From contig JAUCEF010000003.1 in NCBI GenBank assembly GCA_033558025.1, positions 1 through 64,000 of the forward strand: a stretch of DNA of 64,000 nucleotides, given 5' to 3'. Positions 51,050-60,914 of the stretch are shown here, in pieces. Position numbers and translations under genes: made by a program. Source of the DNA: Phytophthora sp. 'mugwort' (Eukaryota; Oomycota; Peronosporomycetes; Peronosporales; Peronosporaceae). Under the pieces are notes generated by a model. That model ran no database searches. It was not told where the DNA came from and saw only the letters and a list, made by a program, of their open reading frames with translations. The first letter of the stretch is position 1; each line of letters opens with the position of its first letter.

Positions 51050-51385
51050 ACGGCAGCAACCCGTTTTTCCAAGCGTTCTATATTTATTCTCGGTAACACT
51101 TATAATGTAGCGGCTCGTAGAAGTGCACCGTTAGTGTGGTTGGGTACGCAGTCTCCACAATAATGACGCCCGAGTGGTTCATACTCAAATGTAAGGGTAC
51201 GATCACGGAAGGCATCTCAGATAGCCACTGACTAGCGGTGCTGGCCATCTCTCAACCATCGACAGCGATAAAAATGCGACGCAACCTCCCGCATTTTCTG
51301 CGATCATTGTGATTCCCATATCAACCAAGGCATCGTTAAGCTTACCACAACGTAGGACGCCAGAGACAACATCACGAAACTTCAA
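51050..51385 (-). pseudogene. Ulp1-like (C48) protease fragment, decayed
   Basis: From 51385 one frame reads LRCGKLNDALVDMGITMIAE. After a frame change near 51240 it goes on with QWLSEMPSVIVPLHLSMNHS and GVIIVETAYPTTLTVHFYEP, then LHYKCYRE. VPLH...NHSGV...VHFYEPL is the strand with the catalytic His of Ulp1-type proteases, with HW changed to HS. Such domains are often carried by MULE and other transposons in oomycetes. Fragmentary; moderate confidence. Confidence 0.45.
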
Positions 51386-52113
51386 AACTTTTACCGGACT
51401 TGTCTTCAGCTCTGTCGTCAGAATAGCATTGAGTTTTTTTTTACCACATTAACAGCTAGCATTTCATGAACATTTGTTGCTTGCGAACGAAGTGGCCCAT
51501 TCGTTTAGTTTCCAGAGAAAATGGTTCGCCAGGATGAGCTTGAACAAAGCGCCACTCTTGCTTTAACCATTGAATATCGAGAAGAAATATTTTGGGTTTC
51601 GCTTTTGGATCGTAGAATCTTATTTTTTTAGGGAATAACTACAAAACAATGCTTGAGAACAACAGCACGACTACTAGGCAACACCCTTATCACGGTTATG
51701 GCACCCTTATCACTGTTACGGCGCCCTTATCACTATTATGGCGTCATTAGACAAATACAGTAAGATAAGGTCCACAAACCTGTGAAGAGCTACCAATGCT
51801 TCCCCATTGACACCGAAAAAAAAACAACCGCGATGCACTCTGTTTGATCCTTAGTCAGCTCAGAGTGTTTCTGTTGCATCTAACTTCTGTTTTCTTCAAA
51901 GGTGGTTCTAGTATGACAAACGCGTGTTGCTGCGAGTGCCCGCCTGCTTCAGACTCACCGGCTACTTCACAGGTCACTTGTCGAGCCTGGATAAAACTAA
52001 AATAACTGGATACTGATCGAGAACATTTAATATCTTCTCTATCTTCTCCACGCCTGGTCGATAGGACGCCTATTGTGCAACATGTGACATCGTTGTCGTC
52101 AACTCAGATTCGA
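51386..52113. other. Intergenic with a short tandem repeat
   Basis: Three 23-bp units built on GGCACCCTTATCACTGTTA lie at about 51685-51760. Otherwise nothing protein-like. Confidence 0.45.
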
Positions 52114-53087
52114 TCAAAACAACAGCATACTTCGACGGAGGCGTGCTCCAACCTTGTTTAACCACTTTCGGGTCCGCGGACGAGGGACTGGCAGCCGCAT
52201 CACTTCCACACTGCGCTTTTTGCCCTCTTTATTCTTCGGCTTTTTCATTTTGTATGTCATTTTCGTCTCTTCACCACTGCCTTCGGACTTTCGCACGATA
52301 ATTCTTGTAGAATGTTGCGTCGGAGGAAAGTCAGACCCATCGGACTGAGATGCATCATTATCAGCTAGATTCCGCGTACGTACCATTCCGGTAAGCGATT
52401 CTCCCTCCTTGACTAGTTACTGTTCTGCCTCCATTTCGGCCATCACATCTGCATAATGTAGCTCGTTGAAATAGCCGTCGTTATCGTTATCAGCATTCGT
52501 CACACCGGATGCCATCTCGGCACCACCGTTAGCTATTTCCTATTCAATCGCGGTCTTCCATTTGCTCATTTGCCGGTAGTAATTAACTGTAAATAATCCA
52601 CTAAGTCTCTCGCTATGAGAGATCCGAAGACAGCCTGTGTCTTCGCGTATTTCTCGGCATCTGATAAGACAACCTGTTTGTTGTTCCTTTCTGTTCAGCC
52701 GGACATATTTTAGAGTATGCCAGCCAGTACGCTGATCCGGACTGTAGAAGGATTTGAGGTGCTGAAGAGGATGATGGTGCTCTAACAGTGATTGGCCGAG
52801 CTTTCACCATGTTGATGATATTTTGGAGAGGGACCAAACTAATCTCGAGCGTGCGGAACGATTCACCAGTCGCCTTCATGCTCTAGCTGGAACTGTTGCT
52901 GTAGAGAGGGCTTCAAGTCGATGAGCTTTGTTCGTGACCATCTTAATATGCTGGCAATATACAGCTGCACGCTCACTCCCGGATACCCGCAATCCCGGTA
53001 CCAGCGGGAAACAACACTTTCCACTCGGACTGACTTGGTAGATTTGCACGCGTCCAGTGTCTTTTGATTGACCGTGAACAAGTCCAA
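52114..53087 (-). pseudogene. Decayed minus-strand gene, probably transposon-derived
   Basis: Segments in changing frames read as protein: VSRWYRDCGYPGVSVQLYIA (52863-53087), MKATGESFRTLEISLVPLQN (52613-52879), VVLSDAEKYAKTQAVFGSLI with ARDLVDYLQL (about 52590-52690), then MSKWKTAIE, a stop, NGGAEMASGVTNADNDNDGY and MVRTRNLADNDASQSDGSDF (to 52114) with a very basic end (KKPKNKEGKKRSVEV). There are at least two in-frame stops in the last 150 codons. The acidic then basic linker is common at the ends of transposon proteins. Family not identified. Confidence 0.45.
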
Positions 53088-54322
53088 TCTACGTATGTCG
53101 GTTTATTGCATTCTTAAGTTTTAAATCCAACGCAGGGAAGCAGCGGGTTGCGCGAACAGGCGTTAAGAGAGCAGTGTCCCTGGTAACTAGCACCGAGCAA
53201 CCTACAGCGTTGTCAATCACACAGGGACGGCTTGGGAGAGGACACTTCTGGTAGGGAACAACCCTTTAACCGCTACGGGCTTTGGCCCCTTCCTCGTGCG
53301 CGTAAATATATACCGTACAAGGTCGAATGCGGACCCTTCAACGCTTTCGCCCCAGACCTAACATCATCGCACGCCGAGGCGCTATCGATAATCGCCAATG
53401 CCGCCGTGGTCGCTACCTCACGGACCTCAGCCACCCTATGCACGTACACCCTCAGCTTGGCGCCACTCCACTCCACCTGATGCTTTACACACTGTGTCCT
53501 CCGGCCCGTATGATCGCTATTGAATACAAACGACCCGCGGATGTCGTTGGGTGGATCTCGAAGCTCCACGCGACTCAATTGACCACTTCTTCTTAACTAG
53601 ATCCCATCCGAACTGCGACTGAGAGTCGCTCGGCAATCCCCCGATCGGCGCTCTCTCTCGACCTAGCCACCCGTCGCCTAGCCTACCGCCTAGCTACCGC
53701 TTCTCGAGAAGTTTCCCAATTTGTAGCCTCCTGGCCTCTCATCGCGTAGCCAAGTATCGCCTCGCCTCCGCCGATAGTCTCCTGCTGCTTGTCCTTGTAC
53801 GTCTGCCCTTCTCTGCGATCTTCTAGGGTCGCCCATTGGCCGCTCGTCCTTGTACTTCAACATCACTCGCTTCCATCTTGTGGTCATAGCCTCTCGTGGC
53901 ATCGTCTTGTCGTTGCGCATTTCCGACTGACTACTTGCTCGACAGCCGCACCCCACGCGTGTGTGTCAGTTGCTCGTGAGATCGATTATCAATATGCTGT
54001 CGTTACTCGCCGACATCCTGTGCCTTTCGCGTTTGTGAGCACGGGCAGTCCACACCTGCTTACTGCGGACACACTATGTAAAATATTCTAAGTAAGCAAC
54101 GCGCCTTCGATGATTGCTGTTGTTAACGATAAATAAGCGGTGTATTACGCGTCCTCAATAGTGTCGGAGTTTTCTGTGCTCTCCGTCCCCTCCTTTATCT
54201 CCATTATCTCCTTGTCCTCTGCAGCCGCCGCGCTCTCCCCATCAAAACTATAGTTTTCTCAAGCATTTCCGAGTCCACATTGTTCTCAGCTTCTGGATAC
54301 GATTGGAATGTCGCTAAGTTAA
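53088..54322. other. Unassigned region
   Basis: A minus-strand frame at 53273-53578 (SRVELRDPPNDIRGSFVFNS, AEVREVATTAALAIID) is more protein-like than its surroundings and may be a fragment of a retroelement polyprotein, but nothing decisive is seen. 53600-53900 is pyrimidine-rich. No supported gene. Confidence 0.35.
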
Positions 54323-54589
54323 TCATGCTTCCTGGAGTTGAGTACCAGGATGGACAGGCTGAAGCGGCAACTGACAAAATCGCAGGTTTATAGAAGGTAG
54401 CACCTGGTTACATCGAGCCATATGTGGTACTATATTCCGGCCGGGTTCACAATTGCGGAGATCCTCGTGGCAGTAGTTGCATTCTGCATCTGGATGTGAA
54501 GATCTGCCGATCTTTTTTGTGATCGGCGTGGAGGTTGTGAAATGCGCCGCGCGCCTGGCGACCGTCGCGGAGTTGTCGGCATCTCGCAT
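54323..54589 (-). pseudogene. BED-type zinc finger fragment (hAT-like)
   Basis: The frame has ECNYCHEDLRNCEPGRNIVP followed by HMARC, the C-x2-C ... H-x3-C pattern of BED fingers found at the N-terminus of hAT transposases in oomycetes. It begins with an ATG (MRDADNSATVARRAAHFTTS), has a short basic stretch before the finger and stops 36 codons after it. No hAT catalytic part was found downstream on the same strand, so it is a fragment or a domesticated finger. Confidence 0.55.
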
Positions 54590-55737
54590 TTCGCACGTTG
54601 CAGTGCGGACTCAGAGTTCAACTGCTCACCTTTGAAAACGTTTCCAATTCAGAGATTGCCCCTCTTTTCAGCAGACAGTATTTGGAGGACCTTCCGAGCA
54701 CTCGGGTGACGTTTGGGTTGTTTCAAATGTTATTAACGCTAAAAAGTTCTAAGTGCAGCTTACTCAAAACCAACTCTGTTTTTCAGAAGAACACATGCGG
54801 GTGCCGAAGCTCTTGGTTTCGACTAAGCTCTCGCACGCGGACATTGGTGCAATCTGCGCGGGGGTGGTGGTGGTGGGAAGTGACGGGCGCGACCGTACGC
54901 GTTAGGGAGTCGGAGGTCAAAAAATCGACATTATCGACGTATATGAAGAAGACGCATAAGCGTGTGGTACGTGGTGGTGGTGCTTCAGCCGTGAAGGGTC
55001 AGCGTTCATGCAATCATTACAAATGAAAGGAGGGTTGTGTTTTTTTACGCTTTATTTTCTTCAACCTCATATCATCAAAAACCTAGTCTGTGATGTCTTT
55101 ACGGTCGCATGTGGCCACTGGGTGGCGTCCATCATTGAGGGAAGCGGGTGAGAGATCATGATAGATGCCCTGACGTACCCTTGCAACGCTTCGTAGGAAA
55201 TGTTGGAGCCGCTCTGCCATGTCCACCAGAGCGCGGTGCAGTGGTGTCGCTGCTACCGCTCCTGGGGCGTCTCTAAATGTCAGTTTAAACTGCATACAGC
55301 CTAGAAAATATAGAGATACCAGGTTTGAGAAGCGTGGGTCCAGCTCTGCTTCGATGCGGGGGTTGATGACCATCTTGGCATACTGGCGGATGTCGACACG
55401 TCGGCTGCCTTCCGCAATCGTTGTTCATTCGGTCGGATCGCATCGGATTTTTTGGATCTTCCCAATCCCATAGCGCTTCGGACCGCGTATGCGGTGCGCT
55501 ACCTTCGTGTGCTGCGTTCGTGCGTACTCTGGTCGACCTGTTATACCGGTCTGGCTATCCATGCCTGACCCGGTTTGTATTAGGAACTTTGTATGCCAAA
55601 CTGCATGTTGCCTTTCAAACATTGTCCACTTCAGGTCCGGCTCTCCTCGTCAGCTCCCTGGAGCCGCCTGCGGTGAATCTGTCGAGGAGCAGACCTTTGA
55701 GTGAGGGCTGGTGACCATCAGACCCGAAGCTCACTTC
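54590..55737. other. Region before the piggyBac insertion
   Basis: A minus-strand frame at 55083-55373 (PRIEAELDPRFSNLVSLYFL, HRALVDMAERLQHFLRSVAR) looks coding over 96 codons but has no recognisable family or upstream exon. The rest shows nothing protein-like. Confidence 0.35.
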
Positions 55738-57235
55738 TTAACCCCTTGGCTTCCAGAAAAAACACATAGGTGATATTTCGTATTATACCACGTAACGATG
55801 TCACTGCGAGTTTGTATGTGCCGGCTCTCCACCCGACAATGGCTTCGTAAGTTCTCCAGAGATTTATTCTAAATGTCGTATAATATACGCCTTCGCTACT
55901 GATTGAAATCGGTGCATGTCGTATCTATCCCCAAAGAGTTCAAACAGCCGAACAGAAATGTGTACAAAATCATGCAATACGAACCCAAGACGTCTAGAAA
56001 ACATACTGAAAATAAACGAGACATGTATTACCATCTTATAAGAGCAGCACACATATCATATGCGTGCGCTCGTAGATGCGCTTCACTCCCTCTCATTTTT
56101 TTTACTCACCGTCTGCCTCAACGTCGAGCTCCCGGCGCGTCTTCTTCCTCTTTCCTGCTGTATGTCCTGGGCGCCGCATTACAACCCGCTTTCCCATGGT
56201 GGGAGGAATCGTGAGTCCATTGTCAAAGTCGTCATGCCAAATGCCAAAGCAAGTTTTTGCCACTCCCTTATACTCACGCCGGATCTTGTTACATAGCCAA
56301 CACTTGTCATCATCGATGGAGCAACGCTCGCAAAAGTAGGTAGTAGCGAACGACTTCTTTGACTCCGTACGCAAAAGTGCGCAAACCTTGCAGGAGAGTT
56401 GGCGTCGCTTTTGCACTCCCGACACAGTAATCCAATCCTCTGCCTGCTCCAGTACGTGCATGAGTCGCACGGCTGGTCGCTTGCGCTTCAAACTGCTACT
56501 CGGTGGGGTGCCACCACCCCAACAAAATCTGCTGCCTTCACTTGGAGGAGTGGGTTTTGTAGCATTCCAAACCACTCCCCTCGAGCCATCGCCGCTGTAC
56601 CAGCAATCTTGGTCGTCTCTTTATGCGAAATATAAGAATTGACGAAAACCATATCCACAAAGCCTAAAAATCGACTTGTGTAGTATTTCCGGAACTTAGT
56701 GGAGGTTTGTAGCGAGTATCTTTGAAGGCGGAGTTGATCAAGCACGTCAACTCCGCCCACCCATCGCTTGTAATCATTGACCGCAACCGGGCATGGGACC
56801 GTAATAGCGCCAACCTGCTTCATGTTCCTCCCAATAATGGAGGAAGTCATTGCAGCGCCCGTGCACATGTAGTGTACGGGCTCTCTGTCCCACCAGTGAA
56901 ACTCGACCATTGTAGGGATGGCAATGGAACGAGAAAAAGGAAAGAACCCTTAGGGATGTTCGCAGGGCGCGACTTGCGTTTCTCGACGACAGTCTTGTTG
57001 TATCCAAGGCGACTCGTCATAATTGTTCCAATAACGTAAACATTCATCGATATAAGTTCCAAAGCCAGCAGTATTGAGAGTAGAAACGATCGATCACAAC
57101 AGCATGCCACGGGTGCCGAGAAGGTGGCTCCAAAATAACTTTTAATTGCGCACGATTGATGCTGCACCAGTCTTCAAGTCAAATGCATCGTCTCCAACTT
57201 CGTTGAGATTACGTTTACCAGCATACATGTCGAAT

Positions 57236-57322
57236 CTAGTAAGCAACGACATAATATGCATGCAAAACAACAATAAACCGTAAGTATGACATATGACAAA
57301 GCATAAAAACAAAATCACGTAC
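57236..57322 (-). other. Intron in the piggyBac transposase
   Basis: 87 bp with GTACGTGATTTTG at the 5' end and TTGCTTACTAG at the 3' end on the minus strand. Removal joins TGCCACAG to ATTCGACATG and keeps the frame with the family sequence on both sides. This is one of the few clear introns in the window. Confidence 0.75.
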
Positions 57323-58228
57323 CTGTGGCAATACGCGGTTCTTGAGTCGCACAGCATACACCTTTCGACCCCGTACCGATGTGGTTTATCCGGCATGAAC
57401 ATCCGTGTCGTGTTGCGCTTAGAAGCAGAAGGCAGTACGCCTTCGTCGTACGAGAACACCGCCGACAGAGTCCACCCGCACAGAAAACGCTTCTGGATCG
57501 TATCAACGATCGGCCGGAATTTACAGAGCTTGTCACGGCCACGGTTACCCTTGCTATCTACAAAATGAAGGTCACGCAAGATATCTTGAACCGATTACGC
57601 GCCATGAATCTTCCAAAGGTTCCTGAAGGACCTCCTCCATCCCCCACCATGGACACGTGCGAAGCCATGCGTCTTGTCTGCGAGCAGAGCATACGCGCAA
57701 CAAGTAGGCCGATGACACATACGATTTCGTGCATTTCGTATGCAGGAGATGCGCCAAGCCGTCGACGTATCTGCTTCAGCGTCTCCCGCCGGCTTGGCGC
57801 TTGCTTCGACTGGATAGCTATGGCTCGCAGGGGCAGCTGCTGCTGACGATACCGGCTTGTCTCCAAGTTATTGTCCACCCATAATGCCTTGGGCATAAAA
57901 AAAGAATGTTAGCAAAGGTGAGTTGCAAATATCACGCAGAGCCTTCACAGGTTTCGCCTCTTCCATTTGTAGCCCATCAAAAGCAGGTACGTCCTCCTCG
58001 AAAATACTAGACACAGCACTCCATCTTGTGCAATGCATCTTCTCGACGTTTCGCCGCCGTGGTGTCGGCGTTACCCATATGCAGCGACTGAACAAAAACC
58101 TCATCCATCTCGACGGCGTCGCTAAACCCTTTACCCTAATCCCTAACGTCACCACGCACAATATGCACATCTTCCTCGTCGAAGTTGTCGTCACTTTCAC
58201 CAGAGCTCAAGCTAATATACATGCCCAC

Positions 58229-58400
58229 TAAGTTTCTCGTTCTCTGGAATGAAATTCTCGTCTTTTTCAATTTGAGGGCGCATGCGAGAAGTAGGCGTAA
58301 TAGGTACTGCCCTCTAAGTTTCTCGTTCTCTGGAATGAAATTCTCGTCTTTTTCAATTTGAGGGCGCAGGCGAGAAGTAGGCGTAATAGGTACTGCCCTT
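58229..58400. repeat. 86-bp tandem duplication in the piggyBac gene
   Basis: 58229-58314 and 58315-58400 are nearly identical (CTAAGTTTCTCGTTCTCTGG ... ACTGCCCT). 86 is not a multiple of three, so the duplication shifts the frame and lets the encoded FQRTRNL-like text read twice. Confidence 0.9.
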
Positions 58401-59382
58401 TCGTCTTCATCACCTTCAGCTCCACTTGTTTCCGACATGAAATGTAATCCCGCAGCGGCTTCGTGCTGTGGGGCGTCAACACTGCAACTCTCGTCTCCAT
58501 CTGTCAGCAAGTGCACAAATCCTTGACTTGGCTCTTCAAATCCTTCGCTAGCAGTAGCATTCAGCCGGCTGGAACCAGAAACAGTCAGGACCCCGTCCGC
58601 GCAGTCATCCAAGCCTGTATTAGCCTCACCCTTTGCTTCTTCTGGAGCGACGCACACCACATCAAAAGCCGCAACAGCACGTGCTGCATCCTCTATCTCT
58701 CGCACGACCTCCCTCGTTTCCACGCTCACTATCTCGCTTGTACTATGATTCTCTTCCTCCCCCACCTTCTCGATCGCCAATTCACTCGTTTCCATGCTCG
58801 CCACTTCGACTGATACTGCACTCGCCTCTGGTATCCCATTGTCGGCTAGGACATCGGTTTCTAGCACCAACTCGACTACTGCAGCTATTACAATAAACAA
58901 TAATCATAACAGATACCTTCTATAAAATAGACAAAATACCTTCGCCTACGAACACATTCGCACCATCCGGGCTTGAATACGTCCATCGAACGCAATGCCG
59001 GACGGCCGCTTCGATTTCTACCCTTTACTATGCAGCTGCCGCCACAAATGTCCAAAGTCGACGTCGCGGACGGCCGCTGCGACCGCCGCTCCCTTCCCGC
59101 GTTACCTCTTCCGGATGCGCGCCATTCGGCAAAATCTCAAATGAGTGGTGATCGGTGCTTGTCCCAGATGTCACATCCCAATCTTCTCCCACTATCTGGG
59201 TACCTGTCCCGTTTCTAACTTTTTCCAAATAACCTAAGTAACTTATACTTTATATTAACTTGATTAAAGTATTGAATTTTTTTCTTTTGAGCCATTTACT
59301 ATTGTTAATCCCGTTATGTCGTATTATACGGCATCGTATCTTGCAATGTCGTATAATACGACATTGGGAACCAGGGGGTTAA

Positions 59383-60883
59383 CTTTCCATCAATCTATTA
59401 CGATTGGTACTTCTACCCGGGAAACACTACAGACCGAACTCACAAGCGATAGAATGATACCAACAATACTAATACCAGTGCACCACTCACGACAGACTTT
59501 AGAAACGAAGCCGCTCATCGAGGTATTGTCGATTTCCATCTGTGCGCTGTCTGAACCTGTCGTACGAGGCAAGTTCCGTTGCTCAGAAGCTCCGTATTTT
59601 ATCAACTATCGCGTCGAAGGACACAGAGCAGTCAGAAAGCTCTTGTTCCTGGTTTCTCACTGCCACACGTAGCTGACAATGTTGGAGCTCCTCGCGACGG
59701 CATTGTCATGGTAGTCTACCCAAAGTTACTTGCCATCGCCTACGTGACGATCCGCGTTCTTCGTAACGTATTGAAATGTCGCTTGCCCATTGAGATCTGG
59801 TTCCACATCGAGAAAATCGGAAAAGACTATGCGCTGTTAGCATCGCTGCAGCAGAGCTCGCCGTATTCGTCGATGACGTCTCGTTCCATCCGATATACAA
59901 CCAACGCGCGAAGGGTCTCCTGCCCAAGGTATTCGCGATCTACAACAGCTACTTCGACCGTATACTCTTCTTGGACGCAGATAATGTTCCTGTGCGCGAT
60001 CCAGTCTTCCTCTTCAAGACTCACGAATTCGAAGCCGACGGGGCGCTGTTCTGGCCTGATTTCTGGCATCCGCATCGCACGCTCTTCAACCTGCACTCGA
60101 AATCCTTGTTGTGGGAGCTACTGGACATGCCATTTATCGACATGTTCCGAGCAGGAGAGCGGTCAGTTGCTGGTAGATCGCACTCGACACGCTCCTCCGC
60201 TAGAACTCGTCTAACTTTTACGCGTTCCACGACCCGAATTTCTTCGACAAGCTGGAGCTCGTCTATGGCGACAAGAATCTGTTTCGGCTTCCGTGGATGA
60301 AGCTCAAGACTCCGTTTCACATGATAAATCACTTGCAGCAGCGGCAGGCAGGGCAATTAACGGGTCCTTCTGCGGCATGACCATGGTACAGCACGATGCG
60401 GAGGGCGCACGGGCTGCGCACGGGCTGCTCCTGCACCGTAACCAGCAGAAACTGACGGGTGAACGCGATACACGAATGGAAAAGGCCCCTTTAAACAACG
60501 TGGTGGTCCTTCCGGAGGAAGCACTGGGAACCCCGCAATCTGACGGTTACCCGGACCCTGTGATCTGGACGCACTTATTGTCGTTCCACACTGATGTCAT
60601 TCGTAAGCTTCACTTTATTGATGCGTACCGTGCTTTGCCCCAGTTCCCGCAGTGGCAACCATGCTACGGTCACCGATCCGTCGACACGCAGAAGGTTTTT
60701 GTGCTGCAAGAGTTTGCGCATTTCAGCTTCGCCGGAATCGAGACGGACATTCGCCATTTCGCTATGGAGACAGCACGACTTCGGCACGCTCAGGACGTAG
60801 CGTGGATAGGAGAACGTTCAAGCAACACGACAAGTGGGTCGGATGCGTCCGTTAGAAACAAAATAGTAGGTCGCGTAAGATAA
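59383..60883 (+). pseudogene. GT71 relic 3, 5'-truncated and frameshifted
   Basis: It becomes recognisable at about 59555 with VVRGKFRCSEAPYFINYRVE. Next frames give DGIVMVVYPKLLAIAYVTIR and CRLPIEIWFHIEKIGKDYAL (59690-59840), LFLDADNVPVRDPVFLF and ALFWPDFWHPHRTLFNL (59960-60090), DMPFIDMFRAGERSVAG with the EQESGQ part shifted (about 60130), then LVYGDKNLF (about 60265) and, in a last open frame, INGSFCGMTMVQHDAEG, LLLHRNQQKLTGE, DPVIWTHLLSFHTDVIRK and a full C-terminus to 60883. At least four frame breaks. The tail and anchor are missing; the piggyBac right end lies just before, so its insertion may have removed the promoter and start. The copy resembles the one at the window end most. Confidence 0.8.
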
Positions 60884-60914
60884 TTTAGTATTTTGTAGTA
60901 GTCTACATACACAA

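Larger units (their letters stand above)
56102..58900 (-). pseudogene. piggyBac transposase with one intron, frameshifted
   Basis: The long N-terminal acidic part is at 58136-58900 and includes an 86-bp duplication. The DDE_Tnp_1_7 domain follows in pieces: FGRFMARNRFKISCVT (57558-57620), RDLHFVDSKGNRGRDKLCKF and RMFMPDKPHRYGVERCMLCD (57323-57579). An intron at 57236-57322 (GTACGT ... ACTAG, 87 bp) joins AYCH to RFDMYAGKRN, restoring the piggyBac sequence. Next come WHAVVIDRFYS (catalytic Asp, about 57090-57125), GTIMTSRLGYNK, VEFHWWDREPVHYMCTGAAM (second Asp) and VGGVDVLDQLRLQRYSLQTS (56488-56910). A cysteine-rich C-terminal domain (SCKVCALL, YFCERC, DDKCWLCNK; 56102-56575) is the usual zinc-binding tail. 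Frameshifts near 57140 and 56575 break it. Confidence 0.85.
55738..59382 (-). mobile_element. piggyBac-type transposon with TTAA duplications
   Basis: TTAA stands at both ends (55738-55741 and 59379-59382). The inner ends are inverted: CCCCTTGGCTTCC at the left and, reversed, CCCCCTGGTTCCC at the right (14 of 17 bases identical including TTAA). Target TTAA and CCC-starting TIRs define piggyBac elements. Near the right end AATGTCGTAT-A-ATACGACATT (about 59346-59366) forms a perfect hairpin, and related GTCGTATAATA phrases occur inside the left end (about 55875). The transposase is on the minus strand. 3,645 bp including one TTAA. Confidence 0.92.

Noticed and set aside
49850..51790. One transposon with GCACCCTTA-type ends enclosing the solo LTR and the Ulp1 fragment
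   Set aside because: The phrases at both sides are in the same orientation and too short to define ends.
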